A DNA stretch of 64,000 bases. Source: Aldersonia sp. NBC_00410 (GTDB taxonomy: Bacteria; Actinomycetota; Actinomycetes; Mycobacteriales; Mycobacteriaceae). Made by a program: the position numbers and the translations under genes. The stretch covers positions 62,001 through 126,000 of the forward strand of contig NZ_JAPENM010000009.1 of NCBI RefSeq assembly GCF_026342035.1, given 5' to 3'. Shown here piece after piece: positions 28,758 through 39,951 of this stretch (positions are counted from its first letter, which is position 1; every line of letters begins with the position of its first letter). The notes under the pieces are model-generated. The model saw nothing but the letters and a program-made list of their open reading frames with translations, searched no databases and was not told where the DNA came from.

Positions 28758-30947
28758 ATGTCCACCACAGCACCTGTCCGCAGCGTCGACCTCGCGATCA
28801 CCGGCATGACGTGCGCGTCGTGCGCGGCGCGCGTGGAGAAGCGGCTCAACAAACTCGACGGCGTGCAGGCCTCGGTCAACTTCGCAACCGAGACCGCCAC
28901 CGTGCACTGCCCACCGCAACTCGACGACGCGGCACTCGTCGCGCAGGTCGAGAGCGCGGGCTACGGTGCCGCACCGGCCGAATCCGCGACCGAAGGCCCC
29001 GACGACCTCGCGAGCCTGCGCTTGCGACTCATCGTCGGCGCGGTGCTCGCGGTGCCGGTGATCGCGCTCGCGATGGTGCCGTCCTGGCAGTTCACCGGCT
29101 GGCAGTGGGTGTCGTTGGCGCTCGCGACGCCGGTCGTCACCTGGGCGGCCTGGCCGTTCCACCGCGCCACCTGGGCGAACCTGCGCCACGGCGCGGCAAC
29201 GATGGACACGCTGATCTCACTCGGCACGGTGTCCGCATATCTGTGGTCGCTCTACGCGCTGGTGTTCGGCTCGGCGACCGACCACCCCTCGCACGGCTTC
29301 GAGCTGACCATCGACCGTGCGGACGCATCGGCGAACGTGTACTTCGAGGTCGCCGCGGGTGTCGTCGTGTTCATCCTGGCCGGCCGCTATTTCGAGATGC
29401 GCGCCAAGCGCAACGCCGGCTCGGCGTTGCGGCGGCTGCTCGAACTCGGCGCGAAGGATGCCGCGGTGCTGCGCAACGGCCGCGAGGAACGGATCCCGGT
29501 CGCGCAACTGCGGGTCGACGACGAGTTCGTCGTCCGCCCCGGCGAACGGATCGCCACCGACGGCGTCGTGGTGTCGGGCAGCTCGGCCATCGACACCAGC
29601 GTGCTCACCGGGGAGTCGATGCCGGTGGAGGTCGGCGACGGCGACACGGTTGCCGGTGCCACCGTCAACGTCGGCGGGCTACTGCGAGTGCGGGCGTCCC
29701 GGGTCGGCCGGGACACCCAGCTCGCCCGGATGGCGGCACTCGTCACCCAGGCGCAGAGCGGCAAGGCGCCGGTGCAGCGGCTCGCCGACCGCATCTCCGC
29801 GGTCTTCGTGCCGGTCGTCATCGCAATCGCGCTGGCCACGCTGGTCGGCTGGCTCATCGCCGGGGACCCGGCACAGGCCGCCTTCGGTGCCGCGGTGGCG
29901 GTGCTGATCATCGCGTGCCCGTGCGCACTCGGGTTGGCGACGCCGATGGCACTGCTCGTCGGCACGGGCCGGGGCGCACAGCTCGGCATCATCATCCGCA
30001 GCCCGGAGATCCTCGAATCCACCCGCCGCGTCGACACCGTCGTGCTGGACAAGACCGGCACCGTCACGACCGGACGAATGAGCCTGGTCGACATCATCGG
30101 GCCCGATCGCGACGAGTTGCTCCGGTTCGGTGCGGCGGTCGAGTCCGGCTCCGAACACCCGGTCGCGCGGGCCATCGTGGCCGCCGCGGAGGACGACCTG
30201 CCCCCGGTGGCCGAATTCCGTGCACATGGCGGGCTGGGCGTCGAAGGCATCATCGAGGGCCGGAAGGTGCTCGTCGGCCGGCTCGCGTTGCTCACCGAAC
30301 AGGGCCTGGACGCGGGCGACGAGGCGCGCGCGGCCATGGCGGATGCGGAGCGACTCGGCCGCACGGCCGTGGCGGTGGGCTGGGATGGCCGCGCCCGCGG
30401 CGTGTTCGTGGTCGCCGACGCGGTCAAGGACACCAGCGCCGAGGCGGTGCGCAACCTGCGCCGGCTTGGGCTGACCCCGGTGCTACTGACCGGCGACCAC
30501 GAGGTGACCGCGCAGGCCGTCGCCGATCAGGTCGGCATCGACACGGTGATCGCGGGCGTGCTGCCGAGCGACAAGGTCGACACCGTGCGCGGCCTGCAGG
30601 AACAGGGCAAGGCCGTTGCCATGGTGGGCGACGGCGTCAACGATGCGGCCGCGCTCGCCCAGGCGGATCTGGGCCTGGCGATGGGCACCGGCACCGATGC
30701 CGCCATCGAGGCGAGCGATCTGACGCTGGTCCGCGGTGACCTGCGTAGCGCCGCGGACGCGATCCGGCTCTCGCGCCGCACGCTCGCGACGATCAAGGGC
30801 AACCTGGTGTGGGCGTTCGGCTACAACGTGGCCGCGATCCCGCTCGCGGCGGCGGGCCTACTCAACCCGATGCTGGCGGGCGCGGCGATGGCACTGTCGA
30901 GTGTGTTCGTGGTGACGAACAGCCTGCGGTTGCGCCGCTTCAGGTAG
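28758..30947 (+). CDS. copA: Copper-exporting P1B-type ATPase
   Basis: A 729-aa heavy-metal ATPase: N-terminal HMA domain with GMTCASC (16-22), eight expected TMs, the intramembrane site Cys387-Pro388-Cys389 (CPCAL), phosphorylated Asp431 in DKTGT, the HP motif SEHPVA and the GDGVNDA hinge, followed by the last two TMs with YNVAAIP. This CPC-plus-YN signature is the P1B-1 Cu(I)-exporter type. It ends 8 nt inside the convergent ksgA. Confidence 0.95.
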   Translation: MSTTAPVRSVDLAITGMTCASCAARVEKRLNKLDGVQASVNFATETATVHCPPQLDDAALVAQVESAGYGAAPAESATEGPDDLASLRLRLIVGAVLAVPVIALAMVPSWQFTGWQWVSLALATPVVTWAAWPFHRATWANLRHGAATMDTLISLGTVSAYLWSLYALVFGSATDHPSHGFELTIDRADASANVYFEVAAGVVVFILAGRYFEMRAKRNAGSALRRLLELGAKDAAVLRNGREERIPVAQLRVDDEFVVRPGERIATDGVVVSGSSAIDTSVLTGESMPVEVGDGDTVAGATVNVGGLLRVRASRVGRDTQLARMAALVTQAQSGKAPVQRLADRISAVFVPVVIAIALATLVGWLIAGDPAQAAFGAAVAVLIIACPCALGLATPMALLVGTGRGAQLGIIIRSPEILESTRRVDTVVLDKTGTVTTGRMSLVDIIGPDRDELLRFGAAVESGSEHPVARAIVAAAEDDLPPVAEFRAHGGLGVEGIIEGRKVLVGRLALLTEQGLDAGDEARAAMADAERLGRTAVAVGWDGRARGVFVVADAVKDTSAEAVRNLRRLGLTPVLLTGDHEVTAQAVADQVGIDTVIAGVLPSDKVDTVRGLQEQGKAVAMVGDGVNDAAALAQADLGLAMGTGTDAAIEASDLTLVRGDLRSAADAIRLSRRTLATIKGNLVWAFGYNVAAIPLAAAGLLNPMLAGAAMALSSVFVVTNSLRLRRFR

Positions 30948-31812
30948 CGGTGCCCTCGAATCGGGTGGCGGCGAGCCGAACGAAGGCGGCGGTATCGAGC
31001 GTTTCCCCGCGCGCAGACGGCTCGATACCGGCGGCAAGGAGATAGCGCTCGGCCTCGGCGGGCGACCCGGCCCAGCCCGCGAGAGCGGCCCGCAATGTCT
31101 TGCGCCGCTGCGCGAACGCGGCGTCCACCACCGCGAAGACACGCTTGCGGTGCTCGTCGTCGATCGGCCACGGCGGTTCGGCGTACCGATCGACGCGCAC
31201 CAGACCGGACTCGACCTGCGGCACCGGCCAGAACACCTGCCTGCCCACCGCACCCGCGCGGCGCACCGTGCCGAAGAACCCGGCCTTCACGCTCGGCACG
31301 CCGTAGATCTTGCTGCCGGGCGCGGCCGCGAGCCGGTCGGCCACCTCGGCCTGCACCATCACCAATGTGGTGCGGATACTCGGGAACTCGGCGAGCAGGG
31401 TCAGCAGCACCGGCACCGCGACGTTGTAGGGCAGGTTCGCGACCAGCGCGGTCGGCGCTTCCGGAATATCGGCGGCATGCACCCGCAGCGCGTCGGCCCG
31501 AACCACCTGCAGGTTGCCCGCGAGGTCCGGAGCCCGGTCGGCGACCGTGGTCGGCAGGCGTCCGGCCAGGACCGGGTCGATCTCGACGGCCACCACCGAA
31601 CCGGCCACGTCGAGCAGCGCCAGCGTCAGCGAACCGAGACCAGGGCCGACCTCCAGGACCCGGTCCGCACTGCCGACCCCGGCCGTCGCGACGATGCGCC
31701 GCACGGTGTTGGCGTCGTGGACGAAGTTCTGGCCGAGCGTCTTCGTCGGGCGCACCCCGAGTTCGGCGGCGAGCGCACGAACTTCGGCTGGACCGAGCAA
31801 AGCGGCGGGCAC
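30940..31812 (-). CDS. ksgA: 16S rRNA dimethyladenosine transferase RsmA/KsgA
   Basis: KsgA dimethylates two adjacent adenosines in helix 45 of 16S rRNA late in 30S assembly. The 290-aa protein has KTLGQNF near residue 24, the SAM motif [11 protein letters not shown], the catalytic NLPYN and the C-terminal [13 protein letters not shown] at 31812 is the start. It lies 61 nt after rpfB, as in M. tuberculosis. Its last 8 nt overlap copA on the other strand, which leaves no room for the ispE gene that usually follows. Confidence 0.96.
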   Translation of the reverse strand: MPAALLGPAEVRALAAELGVRPTKTLGQNFVHDANTVRRIVATAGVGSADRVLEVGPGLGSLTLALLDVAGSVVAVEIDPVLAGRLPTTVADRAPDLAGNLQVVRADALRVHAADIPEAPTALVANLPYNVAVPVLLTLLAEFPSIRTTLVMVQAEVADRLAAAPGSKIYGVPSVKAGFFGTVRRAGAVGRQVFWPVPQVESGLVRVDRYAEPPWPIDDEHRKRVFAVVDAAFAQRRKTLRAALAGWAGSPAEAERYLLAAGIEPSARGETLDTAAFVRLAATRFEGTAT

Positions 31813-31873
31813 CGGGAGAATCTAACCGATGGGTCGATTATCCCGGTGCCCGCCGCGGCAAGCTGCTGGTTCG

Positions 31874-33044
<1,171 letters not shown>

Positions 33045-33130
33045 AGCCGCTCACCTCGCCGTTTAATCATTACGAAACGGTAATAGTCACCTTTTGACAA
33101 TCACAACCGAATACTGGCGAATGTCCCAGG

Positions 33131-33964
33131 TCAGCGCAGTTTGTACACGCGTTGCGCATTCTGAGTGCACAGTTGCGCGAGTTCTTCGGGATTTTGATCA
33201 CGTACGGCGGCCAGTGCCCGCACCGTGTAGGGCAGGCAGTACGGCTCGTTCGGGGCACCGCGGAACGGATGCGGGGTCAGAAAGGGCGCGTCCGTTTCGA
33301 CGAGGATCTGCTCGTCCGGCACGATCTTCGCGGCCTCGCGCAGGTCACGGGCATTCTTGAAACTCACCGTGCCGGCGAAGCTGAGCACGTAACCCTCCTC
33401 GACACAGGCAGTTGCCATATTCGCGTCCGAGGAGAAGCAGTGGAAGATGACCGTGTCCGGGGCGCCCTCGTCCAGCAGCACGGTCAATAAATCGTGATCC
33501 GCCTCACGGTTGTGGATCATCAGCGGCTTTTTGACCCGCTTGGCCAGGTCGATATGCCAGCGGAATGCCTCGATCTGCTCCTCGATCTCGGCACAGCCCT
33601 CCAGCTTTCCCGGCCAGTAGTAGTCCATGCCGGTCTCCCCGACCGCGACCACCCGCGGATCGCGGACGAGCCGTTCCAATTCGGACTTCGCCGCGTCGTC
33701 GAGCACATTCGCCCGGGTCGGGTGCAGGGCAGTTGCGGCGTACACCCGCTCGTCCCAATGCGCCGCCTCGACCGCGAACCGGGCAGCGGCCAGGTCATCG
33801 GCGATGGTCACCACCCGACCGACACCGACCGACTCGGCGCGGTCCACAATCTGCTTGACCGACTCCGCGTCGGTCGCACCGCACGCGTCGAGGTGGGTGT
33901 GCGCGTCGATCAGCGGCGCAAGCGGCTCGGGCAGATCGGGCGCGGGGCGGGTTCCATCAGGCAC
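33131..33964 (-). CDS. tatD: TatD family metal-dependent hydrolase (deoxyribonuclease)
   Basis: A 277-aa TatD protein with metal ligands His22 and His24 (IDAHTHLD), Glu in [11 protein letters not shown], His in LMIHNREAD and IFHCFSSD, and the Asp in VETDAPFL. TatD enzymes are 3'-5' exonucleases. GTG 33964 is the start; it is only 21 nt from the divergent metG ATG (33986), so the promoters overlap. The next gene downstream is rpfB. Longer in-frame readings lie opposite metG and are rejected. Confidence 0.94.
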   Translation of the reverse strand: MPDGTRPAPDLPEPLAPLIDAHTHLDACGATDAESVKQIVDRAESVGVGRVVTIADDLAAARFAVEAAHWDERVYAATALHPTRANVLDDAAKSELERLVRDPRVVAVGETGMDYYWPGKLEGCAEIEEQIEAFRWHIDLAKRVKKPLMIHNREADHDLLTVLLDEGAPDTVIFHCFSSDANMATACVEEGYVLSFAGTVSFKNARDLREAAKIVPDEQILVETDAPFLTPHPFRGAPNEPYCLPYTVRALAAVRDQNPEELAQLCTQNAQRVYKLR

Positions 33965-33985
33965 GCGATTAAAGTAGTCGCCATC

Positions 33986-35527
33986 ATGAGCACAGCGGAG
34001 AAGCCACCCTTCTACATCACGACCGCGATCGCGTACCCGAACGGCGCCCCGCATATCGGGCACGCCTACGAGTACGTCTCCTCGGACGCGATCGCCCGGT
34101 TCAAGCGTCTCGACGGTTTCGACGTGTTCTTCATGACCGGCACCGACGAGCACGGCCAGAAGATGCAGCAGACCGCGGTGGCCGAGGGCATCCCGGTCGA
34201 GCAGCTCGCCGCACGCAACTCGGACGCGTTCGAGGCGATGGACAAGGTGCTCGACATCTCGTTCGACCGGTTCATCCGCACCACCGACGCGGACCATCAG
34301 CTCGCGTGCGCGGAGATCTGGAACCGGATGCTCGCCAACGACGACATCTACCTCGACACCTACGCCGGCTGGTACTCGGTGCGCGACGAAGCGTTCTACA
34401 CCGAGGGTGAGACGACGCTGCTCGACGACGGCACCCGCATCTCGACCGAGAGCAAGACGCCGGTCACCTGGACCGAGGAGTCGAGCTACTTCTTCCGGCT
34501 CTCGGCCTATCAGGACAAGCTGCTCGCGCTCTACGAGGACCGGCCCGAGTTCCTCGAACCGGCGACGCGGCGCAACGAGATCGCCAACTTCGTGCGCAGC
34601 GGGCTCAAGGACCTGTCCATCTCGCGCACCACGTTCGACTGGGGTGTGCCGGTGCCCGGCCATCCCGAGCACGTCATGTACGTCTGGGTCGACGCGCTGA
34701 CCAACTACATCACCGGGGTCGGCTTCCCGGACACCGCATCCGCGGCCTTCCAGCGCTTCTGGCCCGCCGACCTGCACATCATCGGCAAGGACATCACCCG
34801 CTTCCACGCCGTCTACTGGCCCGCGTTCCTCATGTCCGCGGGGATCGAGCTGCCCAAGCGCGTTTTCGTGCACGGGTTCCTCTACAACAAGGGCGAGAAG
34901 ATGTCGAAGTCGGTCGGCAACGTCGTCGACCCGGTCGCCCTGGTGCAGCAGTACGGCCTCGACGCGGTGCGGTTCTTCCTGCTCCGCGAGATCTCCTACG
35001 GCCAGGACGGCAGCTACAGCCACGAGGCGATCGTCAACCGGATCAACGCCGATCTCGCCAACGAGCTCGGCAACCTCGCGCAGCGCTCGCTGTCGATGAT
35101 CGCGAAGAATTGCGACGCCACTGTGCCGACGCCCGGGGAGTTCACCGCCGACGACCGCGCGCTGCTCGACCTCGCGAATGGGCTGCTCGATCGTGTGCGC
35201 GCCGAGTTCGACGTGCAGGCACTGCATCTGGCATTGGAGGCGATTTGGCTCGCGCTCGGTGAGACGAACCGGTACTTCTCGGCGCAGGAGCCGTGGAAGC
35301 TGCGCAAGACCGACTTCGCCCGGATGGAGACGGTGCTGTACGTGACCATCGAGATGGTGCGGATCGTGTCGATCCTGGTGCAGCCGGTCATGCCGGGGTC
35401 GGCGGCCAAACTGCTCGATCTGCTCGCGCAGCAGGGGCGGCAATTCGCCGATATCGCCACGCCGATCACGCCCGGCTTGGAGTTGCCCGCGCCGAGCGGG
35501 GTATTTCCGCGCTTCGTCGAGGAGTAG
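33986..35527 (+). CDS. metG: Methionyl-tRNA synthetase
   Basis: A 513-aa class I synthetase with the HIGH motif as HIGH at residues 23-26 ([13 protein letters not shown]), [17 protein letters not shown], the KMSKS motif [10 protein letters not shown] and an alpha-helical anticodon domain (about 360-513). There is no zinc-binding CXXC knuckle in the connective region and no C-terminal tRNA-binding extension, so it is the short form. The ATG is 21 nt from the divergent tatD start. Confidence 0.97.
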   Translation: MSTAEKPPFYITTAIAYPNGAPHIGHAYEYVSSDAIARFKRLDGFDVFFMTGTDEHGQKMQQTAVAEGIPVEQLAARNSDAFEAMDKVLDISFDRFIRTTDADHQLACAEIWNRMLANDDIYLDTYAGWYSVRDEAFYTEGETTLLDDGTRISTESKTPVTWTEESSYFFRLSAYQDKLLALYEDRPEFLEPATRRNEIANFVRSGLKDLSISRTTFDWGVPVPGHPEHVMYVWVDALTNYITGVGFPDTASAAFQRFWPADLHIIGKDITRFHAVYWPAFLMSAGIELPKRVFVHGFLYNKGEKMSKSVGNVVDPVALVQQYGLDAVRFFLLREISYGQDGSYSHEAIVNRINADLANELGNLAQRSLSMIAKNCDATVPTPGEFTADDRALLDLANGLLDRVRAEFDVQALHLALEAIWLALGETNRYFSAQEPWKLRKTDFARMETVLYVTIEMVRIVSILVQPVMPGSAAKLLDLLAQQGRQFADIATPITPGLELPAPSGVFPRFVEE

Positions 35528-35574
35528 ACGCCAACTCCGGGCTGGCCGCTCGAGCCCGGGCATAAGCTTCGATT

Positions 35575-36762
35575 GTGCGATCGATATTCCGGGCCAGTGT
35601 CGGCCTTGCAGTGGCTCTCACCGCGCTGCTCGGCGTATGCGGGATCGCGGACGCCGCACCGACACCGAACTGGTCCGGTCTCGACGTGCGCGAGTACACC
35701 GGCCAGGTTCCGCAGGCCGGAACGCTGATCGCGCAGGCAGCATTGGCCCCCGAGCTTGGACTACCGAGTGCCGCCCAGGCCTACCGAATCCACTACTCGA
35801 CGCCGGATGTCCACGGCGCGCCCGCGACGAGCACCGGCGCGGTGTTCGTGCCCACGAGCGCCCCACCGCCGGGCGGCTACCCGGTGATCGCCTGGGCGCA
35901 CGGCACAACCGGCCTCGGTGACGACTGCACTCCATCGGCACTGCCGCGCAGCGCACGCGACACGGCGTATCTCTCGCACTGGCTCGACCAGGGGTATGTC
36001 GTCGTCTCCACCGATTACGTCGGTCTCGGCACACCGGGGCTGATGAGCTACCTCAGCGGACAGGCCGAGGCGACCTCGATCGTCGACTCCGTCAAGGCTG
36101 CGCACCAGCTCGGCCTGCCGCTGGCGAACCGCTGGGCACTCGTCGGCCAATCCCAGGGTGCGGGCGCGGCGCTGAACGCGGCACAACGTGCGAGCGCGCT
36201 CTCCGCCGGGACGGACCTGGACTACCGCGGCGTCGTCGCGACCGGCACGCCCGCCAATTTCGAGACCCTCGTCGGACTCGCCGGTCCGGGATTCCCGCCG
36301 GTGGCGCTGCCCGCCGCGCTCAACGCGTACACCGGCTACATTTTTGCCGGATTCAGCGATGCGCGACCCGATCTGGACGTGCCGTCCGTGCTGACCCAGG
36401 CCGGTCGCGAAGTGCTCAACCAGGCGCGCACCCTCTGCTACGCGGACATGGCGGCGCTGATGTCGAACAAGCAGTTCGGCACGCTGTTCGCCGAGCCGCT
36501 CGCCTCGATCCCCGGCGCGCAGGCCGCGCTCGCCGAGTACATGCGAACCCCGTACACCGGCTACGACCGGCCCGTCTTCCTCGGTCAGGGCCTGCGCGAC
36601 ACCGATGTGCCCGCACCGTCGGCGCTGTCCCTGTACGCGCAGATGCTCGCGAACAACCAGCCGGTCGAGCTGCACATCTATCCCGACCAGGACCATTCCG
36701 GCACCGTCCTTGCGTCACTGCCGGATTCGACACCGTTCGTCGCGCGGATTCTCGCGCCCTGA
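35575..36762 (+). CDS. Secreted lipase (secretory lipase LIP family, alpha/beta hydrolase)
   Basis: A 395-aa exported alpha/beta hydrolase. A signal peptide (about 1-27, cut after GIADA) precedes the domain. Seen: the oxyanion-hole region VIAWAHGTTG (105-114), the nucleophile elbow GQSQGAG with Ser193, and the C-terminal catalytic His in YPDQDHSG; the Asp is probably in GLRDTDVPAP. These are the features of the LIP (PF03583-like) secretory lipases of Nocardia and Rhodococcus. The GTG start follows metG by 47 nt. Substrate specificity is unknown. Confidence 0.9.
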   Translation: MRSIFRASVGLAVALTALLGVCGIADAAPTPNWSGLDVREYTGQVPQAGTLIAQAALAPELGLPSAAQAYRIHYSTPDVHGAPATSTGAVFVPTSAPPPGGYPVIAWAHGTTGLGDDCTPSALPRSARDTAYLSHWLDQGYVVVSTDYVGLGTPGLMSYLSGQAEATSIVDSVKAAHQLGLPLANRWALVGQSQGAGAALNAAQRASALSAGTDLDYRGVVATGTPANFETLVGLAGPGFPPVALPAALNAYTGYIFAGFSDARPDLDVPSVLTQAGREVLNQARTLCYADMAALMSNKQFGTLFAEPLASIPGAQAALAEYMRTPYTGYDRPVFLGQGLRDTDVPAPSALSLYAQMLANNQPVELHIYPDQDHSGTVLASLPDSTPFVARILAP

Positions 36763-36773
36763 CCTCACCGCTC

Positions 36774-36980
36774 GTCGCTCTCGACGACATCCAGCCCCTC
36801 GACGTCGTCGGCCCGAACGAGGTGTTCTCGGTCGCGAACAACCTGCTCGCCCGTGCCGGACAACGGTCTCGCGCTCGTGGCGACGGAGGCGCTGCCCGAA
36901 CAGGGACCGATCGGCACATTGCTGATCCCCGGCGGACCGCGGATGCGTCGGGCTGCTCGACGGACTCGCGGCAACGACAC
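36774..36980 (+). pseudogene. Degraded GlxA / DJ-1-PfpI family gene remnant
   Basis: Three pieces of a GlxA-like (DJ-1/PfpI plus AraC) protein can be read in three different frames: VALDDIQPLDVVGPNEVFSV (from 36774), DNGLALVATEALPEQGPIGT then LLIPGGP (from 36859), and VGLLDGLAATT (from 36947). The middle of the domain and the AraC part are missing. No intact start, domain or single frame spans them. It fills part of the 318-bp gap between the lipase gene and rsmI. Confidence 0.75.
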
Positions 36981-37080
36981 TCTGCAAACCTGGGAGCCAA
37001 CTCGCGACGCCGAACAAATGGCCCCCAAAACCCGAGCCAGAGAGGCCATTTGCTCGTGATCACCGCGGTATGGCGAGCGG

Positions 37081-37920
37081 TCAGTCCTTCCGCGCCGCGA
37101 GCACCGCGTCGTACAGCTCCTTCTTCCCCACCCCGCCCGAGGCCACCTCCGCGCAGGCATCTTTGAGCCGCAGACCCGCCGCGACCAGACCTTCCACCCG
37201 GTCGATCAGCGACTCCGCATCGACGGCCTCCGGCTCGGCACCGGCCAGCACCACGGTGATCTCGCCGCGCACGCCATCGGCGGCCCAGGCGGCGAGCTCA
37301 CCGAGGGTGCCACGGCGCACCTCTTCGTAGGTTTTGGTCAGCTCCCGGCACACCGCGGCGCGTCGGCCGGCGCCGAGTACCTCGACCGCGTCGGCGAGGC
37401 AGTCCGCGAGCCGGTGCGGCGCCTCGAAGAACACGACGGCGCGGCGCTCGCTGCGCAGCTCAGCCAGCCAGGTCTGCCGCTGCCCCCGTTTGCGCGGCGG
37501 GAACCCGTCGAAACAGAACCGCTCGACGGGCAGCCCGGACACCGCGAGTGCGGTGGTGACCGCGGACGGGCCGGGCAGGCACGTCACCGGCAGATCCGCC
37601 GCGACGCAGGCCGCGACAAGCCGGTAACCCGGGTCGCTCACCGACGGCATCCCGGCATCGGTGACCAGCAGCACCGTCGCGCCCGAACCGATCTCGCCGA
37701 GCAGCATCGGGATCCGCTCGGTCTCCACGTGGTCATAGAAACTCACCACGCGCCCGGTGATCTGCACGCCGAGCGCGCGTGCCAGCATCCGGGTGCGCCG
37801 GGTGTCCTCGGCTGCAACAACATCGGCGCCGCCCAACGCATCGCGCAGTCGCTGCGACGCATCGCCCGGATCGCCCATCGGCGTACCGGCCAACACCAGG
37901 CGGCCCGTGTCGCGCTCCAT
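37081..37920 (-). CDS. rsmI: 16S rRNA (cytidine1402-2'-O)-methyltransferase RsmI
   Basis: RsmI 2'-O-methylates C1402 in the 16S rRNA P site. The 279-aa tetrapyrrole-methylase-like protein has LAGTPMGDPGDAS-type N-terminus, DTRRTRML, SFYDHVETER, LVTDAGMPSVSDPGYRLV and FDGFPPRKRGQR; the later EAPHRLADCL is the standard substrate-loop segment. ATG 37920 is the start. It is divergent from pmt (53 nt apart), the same pair as in M. tuberculosis. Confidence 0.95.
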   Translation of the reverse strand: MERDTGRLVLAGTPMGDPGDASQRLRDALGGADVVAAEDTRRTRMLARALGVQITGRVVSFYDHVETERIPMLLGEIGSGATVLLVTDAGMPSVSDPGYRLVAACVAADLPVTCLPGPSAVTTALAVSGLPVERFCFDGFPPRKRGQRQTWLAELRSERRAVVFFEAPHRLADCLADAVEVLGAGRRAAVCRELTKTYEEVRRGTLGELAAWAADGVRGEITVVLAGAEPEAVDAESLIDRVEGLVAAGLRLKDACAEVASGGVGKKELYDAVLAARKD

Positions 37921-37973
37921 GCGGCCCCCATCGCCATGTTCGGTCGGATTCCTCCAAAGCATACGATCGGGGC

Positions 37974-39530
37974 GTGACACAGCTGACGGACGAGCGACCC
38001 GCCCCTGCCGTCACCACGTCCACCGTTCGGCCCGCCCCGCGCTGGCCGGATTCCAACTTCGGGCCCGACGACCGCAAGCGCGGTTGGATCGTCACGCTCG
38101 TGGTCACGGCGCTCGCGGCGGTCACGCGGTTCGCGATGCTGAACTACCCGACCGACGCCGGAACCCCGGTGTTCGACGAGAAGCATTACGCACCGCAGGC
38201 CTGGCAGGTGCTGACCGGCGGTGGTGTGGAGGACAACCCCGGCTACGGGCTCGTTGTGCACCCGCCGCTGGCCAAACAGTTGATCGCGATCGGCGAGGCG
38301 ATGTTCGGCTACAACGGCTGGGGCTGGCGCTTCGCCTCCGCCGCCGCCGGCACCATCCTGGTGCTGCTGGTCGTGCGGATCACGCGCCGGATGACCCGCT
38401 CGACCCTGGTCGGTGCGATCGCCGGCCTGCTGCTGATCGTCGACGGCCTCACGTTCGTCTCGTCCCGGATCGGGATGCTGGACATCTTCACGGCCCTGTT
38501 CGTCACCGCCGCGTTCGGCTGCCTGATCGTCGACCGTGACGACGTTCGCCTTCGGATGGCCCGCGTCGCGGTCGAATCGCGGATCGGGGCAACGCCGTTC
38601 GGTCCGCGCCTCGGCGTGCGCTGGTGGCGATTCGGTGCCGGCCTATGCCTCGGTCTCGCGTGCGGGACGAAGTGGTCGGGCGTGTACTTCATCGCGTTCT
38701 TCGGCCTTTTGTGCGTCGCATTCGATGTCGCTGCGCGCCACGCCTACCGGGTCGCGCGGCCGTGGATCGGCACGCTGCGCCGCGACGTGGCACCCGCGCT
38801 GTACGCGCTGGTCGCCGTCCCGCTGCTCGTCTATATCGCCACCTACGGACCGTGGTTCGCCAGCGAAACCGGCGTCGACCGGCACGTGGTCGGTACCAAG
38901 ATCGGCACCGGCGGCACGTTCGGATTCGTGCCCGATGCGCTGCGCTCGCTCTGGTATTACTCGAGCGGCGTCCTGGAGTTCCACGAGGGACTGACCAATT
39001 CCGCGGGCAATCACCACCCGTGGGAATCGAAGCCGTGGACGTGGCCGATGGGGTTGCGGCCGATGCTCTACTACTACGCGGACGGCTCGAACGTGAGCGG
39101 CTGCGGCCAAGCGGAGTGCGTCAAGGCGGTAATGCTGATCGGCACCCCGGCGCTGTGGTGGATCGCGGTGCCGGTGCTCGGCTGGGCGTTGTGGTGCACC
39201 GTGGTTCGGCGCGATTGGCGCTACGCCGCCGCGTTGGTGGCGTACGGCGCGGCGCTGGTGCCGTGGTTCTTCACCCTCGACCGGCAGATGTACTACTTCT
39301 ACGCGGTGGCGATGGCGCCGTTCTACGTCATGCTGGTCGCGATGGCGCTCGGCCAGATCATCGGCAAGGCCCGCGCGACCAGGGAGCGTCGTGGCACCGG
39401 TCTGCTCGCGGTGTGCCTATATCTCGGCCTGGTCGTCGCGAACTTCATCTGGCTCTACCCGATCCTGACCGCGCTGCCGATCACCCAGCACATGTGGCAT
39501 CTGCAGCTGTGGTTGCCCAGCTGGCGGTGA
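37974..39530 (+). CDS. pmt: Polyprenyl-phosphate-mannose: protein O-mannosyltransferase
   Basis: Pmt (GT39) transfers mannose from polyprenyl-phosphomannose to Ser/Thr of secreted proteins. The 518-aa protein has a luminal loop after TM1 with the catalytic Asp68-Glu69 (VFDEKHYAPQAW), about eleven TMs and the family block HHPWESKPWTWP. GTG 37974 is preceded by TACGAT at 37962-37967 with 6 nt between, so the message is probably leaderless. It is divergent from rsmI. Confidence 0.95.
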   Translation: MTQLTDERPAPAVTTSTVRPAPRWPDSNFGPDDRKRGWIVTLVVTALAAVTRFAMLNYPTDAGTPVFDEKHYAPQAWQVLTGGGVEDNPGYGLVVHPPLAKQLIAIGEAMFGYNGWGWRFASAAAGTILVLLVVRITRRMTRSTLVGAIAGLLLIVDGLTFVSSRIGMLDIFTALFVTAAFGCLIVDRDDVRLRMARVAVESRIGATPFGPRLGVRWWRFGAGLCLGLACGTKWSGVYFIAFFGLLCVAFDVAARHAYRVARPWIGTLRRDVAPALYALVAVPLLVYIATYGPWFASETGVDRHVVGTKIGTGGTFGFVPDALRSLWYYSSGVLEFHEGLTNSAGNHHPWESKPWTWPMGLRPMLYYYADGSNVSGCGQAECVKAVMLIGTPALWWIAVPVLGWALWCTVVRRDWRYAAALVAYGAALVPWFFTLDRQMYYFYAVAMAPFYVMLVAMALGQIIGKARATRERRGTGLLAVCLYLGLVVANFIWLYPILTALPITQHMWHLQLWLPSWR

Positions 39531-39533
39531 TCT

Positions 39534-39583
39534 TTCAGCACAGCGAGGCTCCGAGCCCTTCAGCGCAGCGAGGCTCCGAGCAC
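39534..39583. repeat. Two tandem 25-bp direct repeats
   Basis: Two 25-bp copies (39534-39558 and 39559-39583) share TTCAGC, then CAGCGAGGCTCCGAGC with 2-3 mismatches. They fill almost all of the 54-bp gap between convergent pmt and the gntR gene. There is no stable hairpin within a single copy. Confidence 0.7.
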
Positions 39584-39584
39584 C

Positions 39585-39941
39585 TCAACGCAGTGCTGCC
39601 CTGATGAGGTCCAGCGCCACATCGTCGGCGATGCCGAGCTTGCGCACCGTCTCCGCATAGCCGGCCGCGGCCCGCGCGGCCTCGTCCATCGTGGGGTCGC
39701 CGGTGTTGGCGATGAATGTGCCCGCGCGGCCCCGGGTTTCGACGACGCCGAGTTTCTCGAGATCGCGGTACGAGCGGGCGACGGTGTTCGGTGCGATGCC
39801 GAGTTGCTCGGCCAAGGACCGCACGGTGGGGATCTTGTTCCCCGGGCGCAGGTCACCACTGCGCACCTGCGCCACGATGGCGAGGCGCAGCTGCTCGTGC
39901 GGCGGCACGCTCGAGTAGTGCTCGATCACGATGGGTCTCAC
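39585..39941 (-). CDS. GntR-family regulator, YtrA subfamily
   Basis: A 118-aa short GntR protein with winged HTH (about 10-75: PPHEQLRLAIVAQVRSGDLRPGNKIPTVRSLAEQLGIAPNTVARSYRDLEKLGVV), the YtrA-type sequence, and only about 40 C-terminal residues. YtrA proteins usually regulate an ABC transporter; none is adjacent here. The gene begins 10 nt after the SDR stop on the same strand, so the two are co-transcribed and the SDR may be its target. Confidence 0.9.
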   Translation of the reverse strand: MRPIVIEHYSSVPPHEQLRLAIVAQVRSGDLRPGNKIPTVRSLAEQLGIAPNTVARSYRDLEKLGVVETRGRAGTFIANTGDPTMDEAARAAAGYAETVRKLGIADDVALDLIRAALR

Positions 39942-39951
39942 GGTGGCACCG

